From assembly GCA_944391815.1 (NCBI GenBank), contig CALXUV010000080.1:1-36277 (forward strand): a stretch of 36,277 bases of DNA, in the 5' to 3' direction. Shown one piece after another: positions 16,496 through 25,186 of the stretch. The position numbers were made by a program, and so were the translations under genes. Every line of letters starts with the position of its first letter. The first letter of the stretch is position 1. The stretch is from an uncultured Clostridia bacterium (GTDB taxonomy: Bacteria > Bacillota > Clostridia > Oscillospirales > CAG-272). The notes under the pieces were generated by a model. The model did not search any database and was not told the origin of the DNA. It saw only the letters and a program-made list of their open reading frames with translations.

Positions 16496-17586
16496 ATTCG
16501 ATCTGTACGGAAGCTGAATACCGTTACGCTGTTGTAATCCTTTCCCGGACCGAATATACAGCCGGGGAAATCAGGTTGATTTGGGGTGTCCGGGTAAAAT
16601 CCGGTTTCAAGGCAGATGGCTCCGTGTTTTGAAGCAGGAATTCCGTTTTTGAAAATTATACCCGGTTCAAGGAAGTTTCCGGTATAAATCTGTATACCCG
16701 GTGCATCAGAGTAAACTGTAACCGTTCTTCCGCTTTTTTTGTCTGTAAGCTTTGCCATAAAAGATAAAGCTCTGTCATTTTTGATAATTCCGGCAGATTT
16801 TTTATCCGGTATGAATGTGTGATCAATACCACCTCCGACCGTTTCTGTCTGAGCATCGGATTTTGAAAGGTTATCTGCTATTCTTGTTTCTCTGCGGAAA
16901 TCAAACGGTGAAGCGTCGACTGCGATAATCTCAGTCGGTATCAGCTGAGCATCAACTGCGACGATTTTTGAACAGTCGAGTGTCAGATACTGATCAAGAA
17001 CCGAGCCGCTCTGATAGCCCTCCATGTTGAAATAAGAATGGTTAGTCATAGCGACGGGAGTGTTTTTGTCCGACAGAGCATGATAAGCGATTGAAAAATC
17101 TCCGTTTTTATCAAGTGTGTAAGTGACCGTTACATCAAGGTTGCCCGGGAAACCTTCTTCGCCGTCAACAGATGTGTAAGTCAGTATCAACGACGATGTT
17201 TCGGGATCATCAGCTCCGACGATTTCGGCATTCCATATTTTTTTATCAAATCCGTAATTTCCGCCGTGAAGAGCATTTATATTTTTTTCGTTTTTGGGAA
17301 TATTGTATTGTTTGCCGTCAACGGTAAAGGTACCGTTTTTTATTCTGTTGGCGTATCTGCCTATGAGAGCACCCTGATATCCGTCGTTGCGCAGATATTC
17401 TTCCGGAGTATCGTAACCGCAGACAACATCGGCAATTTTGCCGTCTTTTCCCGGCATTTTCACCGACTGAATTATGCCGCCGAGATTAAGGACAGTGATT
17501 TCAATTCCGCAGGATGATTTCATAGTGTAAGAATTAACCTGTGTGCCGTCACTCAGCACACCGAATTTTTCGGTAGTAACAGACAT
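16492..17586 (-). CDS. galM: Aldose 1-epimerase (mutarotase)
   Basis: A 364-residue protein, usual length for GalM. Family blocks are present: LGGIIQSVKMPGKDG near the N-terminus, GRYANRIKNGTF (about 76-87) with the substrate-binding Asn-Arg, LHGGNYGFDKK, the conserved histidine in TNHSYFNMEG (about 181-190), and the C-terminal catalytic Glu in AICLETGFYPDTPN. It interconverts alpha and beta anomers of galactose or glucose, supplying the alpha form for galactokinase. It lies about 20 bases after galT in one operon, and its stop codon overlaps the next small ORF. No signal peptide, so cytoplasmic. Confidence 0.94.
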   Translation of the reverse strand: MSVTTEKFGVLSDGTQVNSYTMKSSCGIEITVLNLGGIIQSVKMPGKDGKIADVVCGYDTPEEYLRNDGYQGALIGRYANRIKNGTFTVDGKQYNIPKNEKNINALHGGNYGFDKKIWNAEIVGADDPETSSLILTYTSVDGEEGFPGNLDVTVTYTLDKNGDFSIAYHALSDKNTPVAMTNHSYFNMEGYQSGSVLDQYLTLDCSKIVAVDAQLIPTEIIAVDASPFDFRRETRIADNLSKSDAQTETVGGGIDHTFIPDKKSAGIIKNDRALSFMAKLTDKKSGRTVTVYSDAPGIQIYTGNFLEPGIIFKNGIPASKHGAICLETGFYPDTPNQPDFPGCIFGPGKDYNSVTVFSFRTDRI

Positions 17587-17606
17587 AGCGAAAGTCCTTT
17601 CAGAAA

Positions 17607-18602
17607 TTATTTGCCGGATTTGAGGAATTTTTCAACCGCAGTTCTGAGCTCTTCGGCTTTGCTTTCGGGAGCGGTAGGGTTGCAGTGAGCCCAGATACCT
17701 GTTTCCGATGAAGCCATAAACTGCTGTTTGTCGGCTGAGCGCATCGGCGGATACAGCTCGATATGGAAATGGAAATAGTCATCGACTCCCGGGTATTCCT
17801 CTTCGCAGTTAACAGGAGCATTGTGCATCGTCATCATGTAGGGGAAAGGGTAGTCGAACAACATATCGTACGCGCCGAGAACGACTTTTATTATGTCGGC
17901 AAGCGAAGCTTTTTCGCTTTCGGACAGCTGGGTTATCTTTGAAATGTGTTTCTTGGCAGCAATGTAAACGCCGTAAGCGTAATCGGCGAAAAAGGGAATA
18001 TACGCAACAAAATCGTCGTTCTGATAAACAAGGCGTTTGCCGAAAGCGGTTTCTTCTTCGTTAATTGCGCAGAAAAGGCACTTGCCGTTATCGTCTTTGA
18101 ATTTTTTTGCGCTTGCAACCTCAAGCTCTATCTTTTTCGGTATAACGGAAAATCCGTACATCTGACCGTGCGGATGCGGCATAGTCGTTCCGCATTTGTC
18201 ACCGCGGTTTTCGAAAGGAAATACGTATTTTATTTTCTTGTCGGATTCCATCGCGCGAAATCGCTCAATCCAAAGGTTGACAAGCTTGACTATATGGGGC
18301 CTTGGCAGAAGGCAGAGAGAACCGTTGTGCTCAGGGGAATAGAGAATAACCTCGCATTTTCCGTATGACGGAGCGACTTTGTAGAGAAGTTTTCCTGCTT
18401 CGGTTACCGGGTATTCCATCTCCGGGGGATTCTGAGAAAGTGCCGGAAAATCGTTGTCATAAGCGTAAACGTCGTAATCGGGAACTTTTCCGAATTTAGG
18501 ACAGAAAGGGCAGAAATCTTTCGGCATCTGCGGGCGGTTCTGTCTGTGTGAAGCGATCATTGTCCAGTCATCAATCATGGGATTCCATCTCAGTTCAGCC
18601 AT
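17607..18602 (-). CDS. galT: Galactose-1-phosphate uridylyltransferase
   Basis: A 331-residue HIT-superfamily class I GalT. The nucleophile is His145 in MPHPHGQ, which forms the uridylyl intermediate. Cys31 and Cys34 (FCPFCPKFG) fit the zinc site, and FENRGDKCGTTMPH precedes the active site. It exchanges UDP between UDP-glucose and galactose-1-phosphate, the middle step of the Leloir pathway. It is the first gene of galT-galM-small ORF, read from a well-formed promoter with an inverted repeat. No galK or galE is in the window. The GH42 enzyme 10 kb away is a plausible source of galactose. Confidence 0.95.
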   Translation of the reverse strand: MAELRWNPMIDDWTMIASHRQNRPQMPKDFCPFCPKFGKVPDYDVYAYDNDFPALSQNPPEMEYPVTEAGKLLYKVAPSYGKCEVILYSPEHNGSLCLLPRPHIVKLVNLWIERFRAMESDKKIKYVFPFENRGDKCGTTMPHPHGQMYGFSVIPKKIELEVASAKKFKDDNGKCLFCAINEEETAFGKRLVYQNDDFVAYIPFFADYAYGVYIAAKKHISKITQLSESEKASLADIIKVVLGAYDMLFDYPFPYMMTMHNAPVNCEEEYPGVDDYFHFHIELYPPMRSADKQQFMASSETGIWAHCNPTAPESKAEELRTAVEKFLKSGK

Positions 18603-18652
18603 ATTTGTAATCCTTTCAAAGAAACAAAAAGTAATTTATATCAAACAAAATT

Positions 18653-18688
18653 ATTATACCACCAAAACTACACAATTTCAATAGTTTT
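18653..18688 (-). promoter_or_regulatory. galT promoter with inverted repeat over the -35 box
   Basis: On the minus strand TTGAAA (plus 18676-18681) and TATAAT (plus 18653-18658) are 17 bases apart, about 45-75 bases before the galT ATG. AAAACTA (18664-18670) and TAGTTTT (18682-18688) flank the -35 box as a perfect 7-base inverted repeat, a likely operator for a galactose regulator. Confidence 0.7.
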
Positions 18689-18782
18689 ACACAAAGTTTT
18701 TTTAAGCCTGAGTAAACAATTTTTATGCCGCCACATTTGATGAATACATGTAATCGGGGGCGGTTACATACAGTTTTAGCTG

Positions 18783-18801
18783 AAATTGTTTACGACAATT
18801 T
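18783..18801. repeat. Inverted repeat in the galT / membrane-protein divergent region
   Basis: AAATTGT (18783-18789) and ACAATTT (18795-18801) with a 5-base centre, lying between the divergent galT promoter and the 18855 promoter. It may be an operator for either. Apart from the two promoters, 18603-19031 shows nothing else. Confidence 0.4.
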
Positions 18802-18854
18802 GAACAAAAATGATATCGATTTTGTGTATTATTTGTGGAAATAATAAATTTGCG

Positions 18855-18883
18855 TTGACATTATTTATGCTTTCCTGTATAAT
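18855..18883 (+). promoter_or_regulatory. Consensus sigma-A promoter of the MutS-like operon
   Basis: A perfect TTGACA (18855-18860) and perfect TATAAT (18878-18883) with the optimal 17-base spacer. Transcription should begin near 18890 with a leader of about 140 bases before ATG 19032. Confidence 0.85.
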
Positions 18884-19031
18884 TTGAGCGTAAAATACTA
18901 TGCAAAAATATGTTTTGTCAACATAATCTGTTTTAAGTTTCAGTCACTTATTTCGCCATACTCCGGAAATCCTGATATTTTTTAATCATGTTTGCGCATC
19001 AAATTTGTGTCTTTCAGGGAGAAGTGAAGTT

Positions 19032-19601
19032 ATGAAGGTTTTTATAGTAATACTGTGTATTGTACTGTTGTATGTTGTTTATCCTTATGTAAAAATTTTT
19101 TTCAAGCGACTGATACTGTTTTTCAAGCTGAAAAGGCTTTGTAAAAGGAACGGGTTAACGCTTGTCAAAAACAAAATTTTTTGGTTTTTAGGAAGAAACG
19201 GTAGCTCTAAGTACGATTTTTTTGTAGAGACAGAAGAGAAAATTTTCAAAGTCAAACTTTTTTCGGTAAAATACAAAGTCTCATTTCTTTTTTTCAGAAG
19301 CGATTCAATATACTACACTGAAAGGTATATAACGCCTCTTCCGCGTGTATTTATCCCGATAACTTCTCTGAAAAAAAGATTTCCGGAAATAACTGAGAAT
19401 TTTGAAAAAAAGGATGAGTGGTACATAAAACGTGAAATACCGGTTTTACTTTTGAATCCTGTTTGTATCGAGGTATATTTTGACCGAAAAGTTTTACCTG
19501 TCGGAGAAAATTTATACGGTATGCGGTTTAATTCATACAAAACTTTCAAAAGGTTGCTGGAAAGTGAGAAAACGTCATATGAACAGACCGGAATTGATTG
19601 A
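19032..19601 (+). CDS. Small membrane-anchored protein of unknown function
   Basis: A 189-residue protein with one N-terminal hydrophobic helix (about residues 2-19, continuing into a second amphipathic stretch to 35) followed by a basic soluble domain. The soluble part has alternating beta-like text (YDFFVETEEKIFKVKLFSVK, then VSFLFFRSDSIYYTERYITP), so a small beta-rich domain is likely. ATG 19032 is preceded by AGGGAGAAG; the earlier in-frame non-ATG start has no ribosome site. Its end overlaps the first MutS-like gene by 23 bases, so all three genes of the unit are coupled. I do not recognise a family. It could anchor the ATPase pair to the membrane. Confidence 0.75.
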   Translation: MKVFIVILCIVLLYVVYPYVKIFFKRLILFFKLKRLCKRNGLTLVKNKIFWFLGRNGSSKYDFFVETEEKIFKVKLFSVKYKVSFLFFRSDSIYYTERYITPLPRVFIPITSLKKRFPEITENFEKKDEWYIKREIPVLLLNPVCIEVYFDRKVLPVGENLYGMRFNSYKTFKRLLESEKTSYEQTGID

Positions 19602-21039
19602 AATTGATGAAAATGCTGTTTTTGCGGATAATGTTTTGGAAAATCTTCGTTTGGACAAAATATTCCCGCTTTCTGTGCTTAAATATCTGAAATACGGTTG
19701 TTGTCGCGAAGAGGTAAAAGAGAGGAGAAGTTTTTTTCGGGCGCTTGAAAATCCGGTTTTTAACGATGCACTGAATACCTTGCTTGAAGATATGATGCGA
19801 TTTGAAAAAACAAAAGAACTATTCAGAAATTCGGCAAGTGAAACAAGAAAATTATATCTGAAAGTGCGTCTTGCTGATATTTACGTTAAAATCATTACCG
19901 ACACAGTTCGGATGAAAGGTTTTTGCCGGAAAACAGACAGGTATGCAGAGTTTTTCTCAGAAAATTACCCGAACGAAGTTATTGAAAAAATGGAATCAGA
20001 TCTATGCAGGATAAAGGAAATATTAAAATCGGTTTCGGAATTTTGCGTTTCCTTTCGCAGCAAAGCAATGCTGAGTAAAAAATATCAGCCTCAGATCTAT
20101 TTTGAAAATCTGAAAAAATGCGGTGACGCCATGGGTCTTGAACCACCGGTCAGGCGCAGTTTTTTGTCTGATTTTGACGGCACTCTTTCCGATTCCTTTA
20201 CCGCACTTTTCAGAACAGAGGTAAGCGAGGTTATCACACTGCTCGCTTCTTTCGGAAAACTTACCGATACTGATTTTTCATCCGATATCAGTGCCGCTTG
20301 TTTTTACCTGCAAATCAAAGAATTTACCGGGAAAGTAAAAGTTGCGGGACTTCCGGTATGCTTTCCATCGTTTTCAGCGGACAAAACAATTCATTTTGAA
20401 AGCCTGTATGATATTACCATGTTCAATCGTATTGGAAAAGACATAGTTCCGAGTGACGCCCATTTTGATGCATCAGCTCCGTTTTACTTTATTATCGGTG
20501 CAAACGGAGGTGGCAAAACAACGTTTTTAAGAGCCGTGGGCGTGAACATTCTTCTGACAATGACGGGTTGTCCTGTGTTTGCAGACAGTGCCTCTGTTTT
20601 TCCGCTGTCAAAAATTTATCTGCATTTTCCCAAAGACGAAAGATTTGAAAACAGCGGACGATACGATGAGGAGGTACGGAGGGCAAACGAAATGCTTGAA
20701 AATGCAGACGATCGGACTTTGTTGCTGTTCAACGAAACTTTCAGCGGAACAGATGAAAAAAAAGGAAGTGAAATGACGGTATGGGCAGCAAAGGAAACGG
20801 TGAAAAAAGGAGCATTCGGGCTGTTTGTTACTCATTTTCTCAGTGTTGAGACAAGCGGATTTCCGTTAATGCAGTGTGAAGTTATAAATACACAAAACGA
20901 AAAAAACAAGCGAACGTTCAGGATAGTACGCACGGAAAATAAGGCTCATTCGTTTGCCCTTGATATTCTCCGTAAATACCGACTTGACAGAACTTCGCTT
21001 ATCGAAAGGCGTAAAAAAGGTAATGATCAGTATACTTAA
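19579..21039 (+). CDS. MutS-family core ATPase without mismatch-recognition domain (first of pair)
   Basis: A 486-residue protein consisting of a helical lever/clamp-like region (about 1-290) and a MutS domain V ATPase (about 290-480). Walker A is GANGGGKTT at 307-315. Walker B reads LLLFNETFSGT with Asn385-Glu386 where MutS usually has Asp-Glu. The region after it ends in GLFVTHFLSVE, matching the MutS ATVTHY-type block. The N-terminal mismatch-binding and connector domains of MutS are absent, and no Smr nuclease domain of MutS2 is seen. ATG 19579 is chosen because the upstream in-frame extension lies inside the previous gene. It overlaps the second MutS-like gene by 17 bases; a heterodimer is a natural guess. 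Confidence 0.88.
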   Translation: MNRPELIEIDENAVFADNVLENLRLDKIFPLSVLKYLKYGCCREEVKERRSFFRALENPVFNDALNTLLEDMMRFEKTKELFRNSASETRKLYLKVRLADIYVKIITDTVRMKGFCRKTDRYAEFFSENYPNEVIEKMESDLCRIKEILKSVSEFCVSFRSKAMLSKKYQPQIYFENLKKCGDAMGLEPPVRRSFLSDFDGTLSDSFTALFRTEVSEVITLLASFGKLTDTDFSSDISAACFYLQIKEFTGKVKVAGLPVCFPSFSADKTIHFESLYDITMFNRIGKDIVPSDAHFDASAPFYFIIGANGGGKTTFLRAVGVNILLTMTGCPVFADSASVFPLSKIYLHFPKDERFENSGRYDEEVRRANEMLENADDRTLLLFNETFSGTDEKKGSEMTVWAAKETVKKGAFGLFVTHFLSVETSGFPLMQCEVINTQNEKNKRTFRIVRTENKAHSFALDILRKYRLDRTSLIERRKKGNDQYT

Positions 21040-22489
21040 CCGTAACGGCGCAGAATTTGGAAATGTTGAAAGAAAAGTGCTTTTTGATCTTTCGATTGAT
21101 AGAATTGTCGGATATTTTCGTCAGGATGAAAGAAAAACGGATAAGTTTCTCGGCAACCTTTGTCGTCCGCTTCTGAAAGCAGAGGATATTGTGTACCGTC
21201 AGGAAGTTATCTCTGATTTTATAACGCAAAACGGACTTTTCAGCGGTCTCTCGGAATATTTTGCCGGATTTTCCGAGATGAAAAAGGATTACGAACAGAG
21301 CAAAAAAGAAAAACTGAGAAATTCCGTAAATGCGGCGGTCAGCGATGATATTCCGCTCAACATAAGTCTTTTGCAGGCCGACGCTTTTGCGTTGAAAAGG
21401 CTCCTTATTCTGGTCAGAACAATACACAGTTATATCTCCGGTTTTGAAATAACTTCAGAAGCTCTGAAAAGTCTTAAATGTTCACTTGGGGTTATTTCAG
21501 ATTCTCCTGAATACAAGAATATGTTGTCATTATGTTCCGAATTTGAAAAATTGAACTCGCATTCCTCTCTGAATTTTCTTCTTACGACCGATGAATGTGG
21601 GGAAATAACCGGAAGCCGACTTATAACTGAAGACAGTGTGAGGATAAGTGAAACATCCGTAAAGAAGAAAAAAGGACTTTTTTCAAAAGAGGAAAAAGAG
21701 TATTATCCGTTTTCGGAATATATAAGGGCAAATACAACCGCTTACAGAAAAACGTTTTCAGAGGCTTTCAGGGAGTTAAGTCAACTGATCGAGGGATATA
21801 TTGTACAAATACTCGGCAACTATTCGGAGATCGCCGGTGAACTGAATTTTTATGAAATGGCTTTGAGGTATTGTAATATTTTACGGTCAAGGAAAACAAA
21901 ATTTGTTTTCCCGGTCTTTCATGAAAACGGAGAAACGGAAATTTCCGGCCTCAGGGATTTGCTTCTTTTACTTGAACGCTCTGATTCTACTGAAGTCGTT
22001 TCAAACGATTTTTCATTGTCGCCGACAAAGAGCGGTACTGTAATATTCGGGGATAACGGCAGCGGCAAAACGGTATATCTGCGTTCGGTTGCTGTTTGTG
22101 CCGTTTTTGCCCAGTCGGGATTGCCGGTTGCCGCAGATGCGGTGACTCTTCCTTGTTTCAGTTCGTTTTTTACTGTTTTTTCCGAGTCGGAAAACAGAGA
22201 TCAGGCTTTGGATATGGGAAGATTTGAAAAGGAAGTATCGGAAATATCTGTTGTTATAAGTCAGGTAAGTGAGAATTCTTTTGTGCTTTTAAACGAAGTT
22301 TTTCAGTCTACCGCTTACAGCGAGGGAGCCGAAGCGCTTTCGGGAATATTACATCATCTTTCTTGTATCGGGGTAAGATGGATTTGCGTGACGCACATGA
22401 AAGATGTTCTGCATCATCTCGGTGACAGTGTGAAATATCTTACGGCTTCGGAAAATTTCAAAATTATCAAGTTTAAATTTGAAAACTGA
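21023..22489 (+). CDS. MutS-family core ATPase without mismatch-recognition domain (second of pair)
   Basis: A 488-residue paralogue of the preceding gene with the same plan. The helical region (about 1-330) begins with LFDLSIDRIVGYF and includes a charged SEMKKDYEQSKKEKL segment. Walker A is GDNGSGKTV at 343-351. Walker B reads FVLLNEVFQST, with Asn424-Glu425 in place of Asp-Glu as in its partner. A WICVTHMKDVLHHLG block follows. ATG 21023 has AAAAAGG before it, and the extension further upstream lies within the first paralogue. Sequence identity between the two is low outside motifs, so the duplication is old. The shared Asn-Glu suggests a distinct MutS subfamily, not decay. Confidence 0.88.
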   Translation: MISILNRNGAEFGNVERKVLFDLSIDRIVGYFRQDERKTDKFLGNLCRPLLKAEDIVYRQEVISDFITQNGLFSGLSEYFAGFSEMKKDYEQSKKEKLRNSVNAAVSDDIPLNISLLQADAFALKRLLILVRTIHSYISGFEITSEALKSLKCSLGVISDSPEYKNMLSLCSEFEKLNSHSSLNFLLTTDECGEITGSRLITEDSVRISETSVKKKKGLFSKEEKEYYPFSEYIRANTTAYRKTFSEAFRELSQLIEGYIVQILGNYSEIAGELNFYEMALRYCNILRSRKTKFVFPVFHENGETEISGLRDLLLLLERSDSTEVVSNDFSLSPTKSGTVIFGDNGSGKTVYLRSVAVCAVFAQSGLPVAADAVTLPCFSSFFTVFSESENRDQALDMGRFEKEVSEISVVISQVSENSFVLLNEVFQSTAYSEGAEALSGILHHLSCIGVRWICVTHMKDVLHHLGDSVKYLTASENFKIIKFKFEN

Positions 22490-22606
22490 GTATATTCGGT
22501 TTTTGGTAAACTGTAATGCACTTAAAACGAAAACTCCGTTGTCTGTGAAAATTTTATTACACATTAGTCGGAGTTCATAAGACGAAAAAACGAGCAGAAC
22601 AGTAAA

Positions 22607-23158
22607 TTAATCTGCAATTCCGTATGTGCCGTTCGTCACATCTTCGAATATCGGAAGTTCAGGCGGGAAAAAAGTAAACACGGCAAACATGATTACAATT
22701 ATCGCAATAACTCCACAGGAGATGTAAATGCTAATGCCCTGACCGTAGCGGTAATAATGCAGACCAATAAGCTGACCGGCGGCTACCGAAACGGCGAATA
22801 TTATTATATCAATCCAGAATATTCCGACTCCGAAAGCTCCGGTATAAAAATAAAACAGCAAGGGTATTGCGAGCAGACAGGTAATCAGTGCCAGCATGGC
22901 TGAAGTCATCCATAAGTTTTTGTCGATCTGATTTTTCTGACCGCAGAATATCAGATATAAACTCCACCATAATACGGTTGACCAGACGGCAAGCTTCATA
23001 TGCTCCCACACGCTTTCGTTAACCGCCGAGAATACTCCGACAGGCTGAAATCCCATAAGCCAGTCAAAAAGAAAGTGAAGAATTGTACCTGCAATGAATA
23101 TCATCGGTATTCCCAGCAGTATCCGTATTTCCGGCTTTGAAAGCGAACTGTTTCTCAT
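22607..23158 (-). CDS. DUF6512 family membrane protein
   Basis: A 183-residue protein with about five hydrophobic helices spread over its length. The N-terminal part has HFLFDWLMGFQPVGVFSAVN followed by ESVWEHMKLAVW, a block I associate with the DUF6512 family of Firmicutes membrane proteins. It carries conserved His, Asp, Glu and His residues near the membrane that could bind metal or lipid. No enzymatic role is known to me. It is convergent with the MutS-like operon; the 117 bases between hold only a weak long-loop hairpin (AACTCCG 22532-22538 with CGGAGTT 22569-22575). GGAG lies just before the ATG on the minus strand. Confidence 0.8.
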   Translation of the reverse strand: MRNSSLSKPEIRILLGIPMIFIAGTILHFLFDWLMGFQPVGVFSAVNESVWEHMKLAVWSTVLWWSLYLIFCGQKNQIDKNLWMTSAMLALITCLLAIPLLFYFYTGAFGVGIFWIDIIIFAVSVAAGQLIGLHYYRYGQGISIYISCGVIAIIVIMFAVFTFFPPELPIFEDVTNGTYGIAD

Positions 23159-23234
23159 AAATTCTCCTTTTTGATGATAATTTTATATATTATTGATAAT
23201 TTTCTGCAAAATAATTATTCTTATCCTATATATT

Positions 23235-23263
23235 ACAAACTGCCGCAATCTGCGGCAGTTTGT
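23235..23263. terminator. Perfect 13-bp hairpin, terminator of the SipL-like gene
   Basis: ACAAACTGCCGCA (23235-23247) pairs without mismatch to TGCGGCAGTTTGT (23251-23263) around a 3-base loop. It lies 70 bases past the stop of the minus-strand SPOCS gene. The T tract is short in either direction. Confidence 0.65.
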
Positions 23264-23331
23264 TATTGTAAATCGGAAAACCGCATGAAAATCAGTTAGT
23301 CCGTTGATGTATTATTTACTGCTGCGGATGT

Positions 23332-24891
23332 TTATTTGAATGTCGGAATAAAAAGAACTCTCGGAAGTTTATCGGAACTGATTGCATTCTTTTCGATGAG
23401 GTCCTTCTGGCTGACTCCGAATACTTTGCCGATTTCCCAAAGTGTTTCATCGTCGGAAGGGTAGTAAAATCTCATCTGAGGAAGTTCTGCGTTTTCATTG
23501 CAATCGGTTATTTCAGCTTTTTTAAGGACTTCGATTTCAGTGGTTTCAAGCAGCATCAGATTCAGCTGCATGTCAAGCTCTGTGTAGAAGTTTTCGGAAT
23601 CAAACCGCCCTTTTGCGCTCATACAAACAATGTCGTAGTTGTATATGAAATTGCCGTGAACTCCCTGAGCTTCAAGCTCAAGCTTGAACGGAACTTCGTA
23701 TTCGTGAGTTATAAGCCCGTCTTCGGTTTTGATTATTGCGCTTGTCTGCGAGTATCCGGTAACATTTACCCTTGTCTTGTCGGGACTCAGCTCTACTGAA
23801 GTGATTTTCGGAACTGATGAAAGCGCAAATACATTTTCCGCAGCTGTGAGGTTAAGCTCTTCTTTTTTCAGTACAAGATTTGCGCCGAAGCTTGTAGAAT
23901 AAAGCTTGGATAATTTGCAGAAAACCTGATTTTCGCATTCTGTTTTTACATTTTTACCTGCTGCGTAAAGATCCTTGGTAACTGTAACGCTTTTCCTTCC
24001 CACACAGTTCAGATAGACACGGTATGTAATATCCAGCTCAATTATTCTGTTTTCGCCGAAACCGTTTTCAGCAATGCTGAAGTTGATGTTATCGACATTA
24101 CCCCTTGACATACAGCTGTAACTTTCGTTTACCCCTTCAGCGGAAACGACCTGTGCGATCGGGAATTTTCTGAAAAGAACCGTATACTGTTCACCGTCAT
24201 CACCGGGAGAACTGTAAAACACGGTAACCGAAGCGTCACCCCGGCAAAGTACCTTTTCTTCAGAGGGTTTGCATTCGTAAAAGCTTATATCTGCGGTACA
24301 GCTTATGATTTCTCCGATCTGAGGAAGCGCACCGTCTGCTTCAATGTCAGCAGATGCGTTAAGCCCGCTTTCTCCGGCGCAGATCAGATCCATTACATCA
24401 AGTTCCAGCTCGGATTTTTCCATACCGGAAGGAGGAATATTTCCGATAAGTTCAGGTGAAAAGCTTTTGTGACACCAGATAGTCACAGAGGTATCAAGTC
24501 TCATGCGGATTGCGATTCGTCTGGGGTTGAGCATTTTGCAGCTGACGCTTTCCGGACTCGGAATCAGGTTAGCGACACATTCGTCCTTGATTTCAGGAAG
24601 GTCGACACCGTCGGAAAAAGATAAAGTGAATGTCACTGTTTTAAGGTGATTGCCCTCGTCGCAGAAAAGAATATGACAGCTCACGTCTCCTTCATAATCG
24701 ACTTTGCCGCTGCTGACGAATTTACCGTCTATTTTCGGTATGCAGTCAACCCTTATTATTCTCTTTATATCCGGAAGATAATCAGGCAGAATAAATTCCT
24801 CCGAAATATCTGTATGTTTGACGCCGTCAAATATTTTCATAAGAGCGCCCTGACTGTCGTTGAGTTCGCTTATTTCAAAACTGTTGTTCAT
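23332..24891 (-). CDS. SipL-like spore coat assembly protein (SPOCS/DUF3794 repeats plus LysM)
   Basis: A 519-residue protein with repeated SPOCS (DUF3794) domains over about residues 30-450; each has the typical pattern of ILPDYLPDIKRIIRVDC at the start, then GDVSCHILFCDEG-like beta strands. A C-terminal LysM domain (about 470-516) reads DDETLWEIGKVFGVSQKDLI and ends in RVLFIPT. This matches SipL of clostridia, which binds the coat morphogenetic ATPase SpoIVA through LysM in Clostridioides difficile. It should work in the mother cell during coat assembly. GGAGG precedes the ATG. A sigma-E-type promoter is expected but I could not define one. With sigK 2 kb away it supports a sporulating host. 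Confidence 0.88.
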   Translation of the reverse strand: MNNSFEISELNDSQGALMKIFDGVKHTDISEEFILPDYLPDIKRIIRVDCIPKIDGKFVSSGKVDYEGDVSCHILFCDEGNHLKTVTFTLSFSDGVDLPEIKDECVANLIPSPESVSCKMLNPRRIAIRMRLDTSVTIWCHKSFSPELIGNIPPSGMEKSELELDVMDLICAGESGLNASADIEADGALPQIGEIISCTADISFYECKPSEEKVLCRGDASVTVFYSSPGDDGEQYTVLFRKFPIAQVVSAEGVNESYSCMSRGNVDNINFSIAENGFGENRIIELDITYRVYLNCVGRKSVTVTKDLYAAGKNVKTECENQVFCKLSKLYSTSFGANLVLKKEELNLTAAENVFALSSVPKITSVELSPDKTRVNVTGYSQTSAIIKTEDGLITHEYEVPFKLELEAQGVHGNFIYNYDIVCMSAKGRFDSENFYTELDMQLNLMLLETTEIEVLKKAEITDCNENAELPQMRFYYPSDDETLWEIGKVFGVSQKDLIEKNAISSDKLPRVLFIPTFK

Positions 24892-25029
24892 TTTGTTCCT
24901 CCGAAATTTGATTTAGTTAAATATATGAGAATGCACCGTCAAATATTCCCACTGCAAGGTCACCGATCGGAGTTTTATAAATTTTTACATTTTAGCTTGT
25001 TTATGGCTTGCTTAAAAATGAGCGGATGT

Positions 25030-25068
25030 AAAAAAATCCGCATCAGAACCGGAACCGGTCTGAAGCGG
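25030..25068 (-). terminator. Terminator of the TIM-barrel gene
   Basis: Plus-strand CCGCATCAGAACCGG (25038-25052) and CCGGTCTGAAGCGG (25055-25068) pair with one bulge and one mismatch. On the minus strand seven T residues follow (complement of 25030-25036). A second small hairpin, GCGGAT/ATCCGC (25022-25041), overlaps it. The rest of 24892-25186 shows nothing. Confidence 0.75.
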
Positions 25069-25186
25069 AATGTTTAATTATTTTTTTCGTGACTGAAAAA
25101 ACGGACTACCTGAAAAAGCGGAATTTTTTGCGCAAACCGATAACTTGCATCCGTGGTTAACCGGTATTACGCAGGCGAGAATAATT

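Noticed and set aside
22532-22575. Terminator between the MutS-like operon and the DUF6512 gene
   Set aside because: The stem has only seven pairs with a 30-base loop and no T tract, so it is mentioned but not called.
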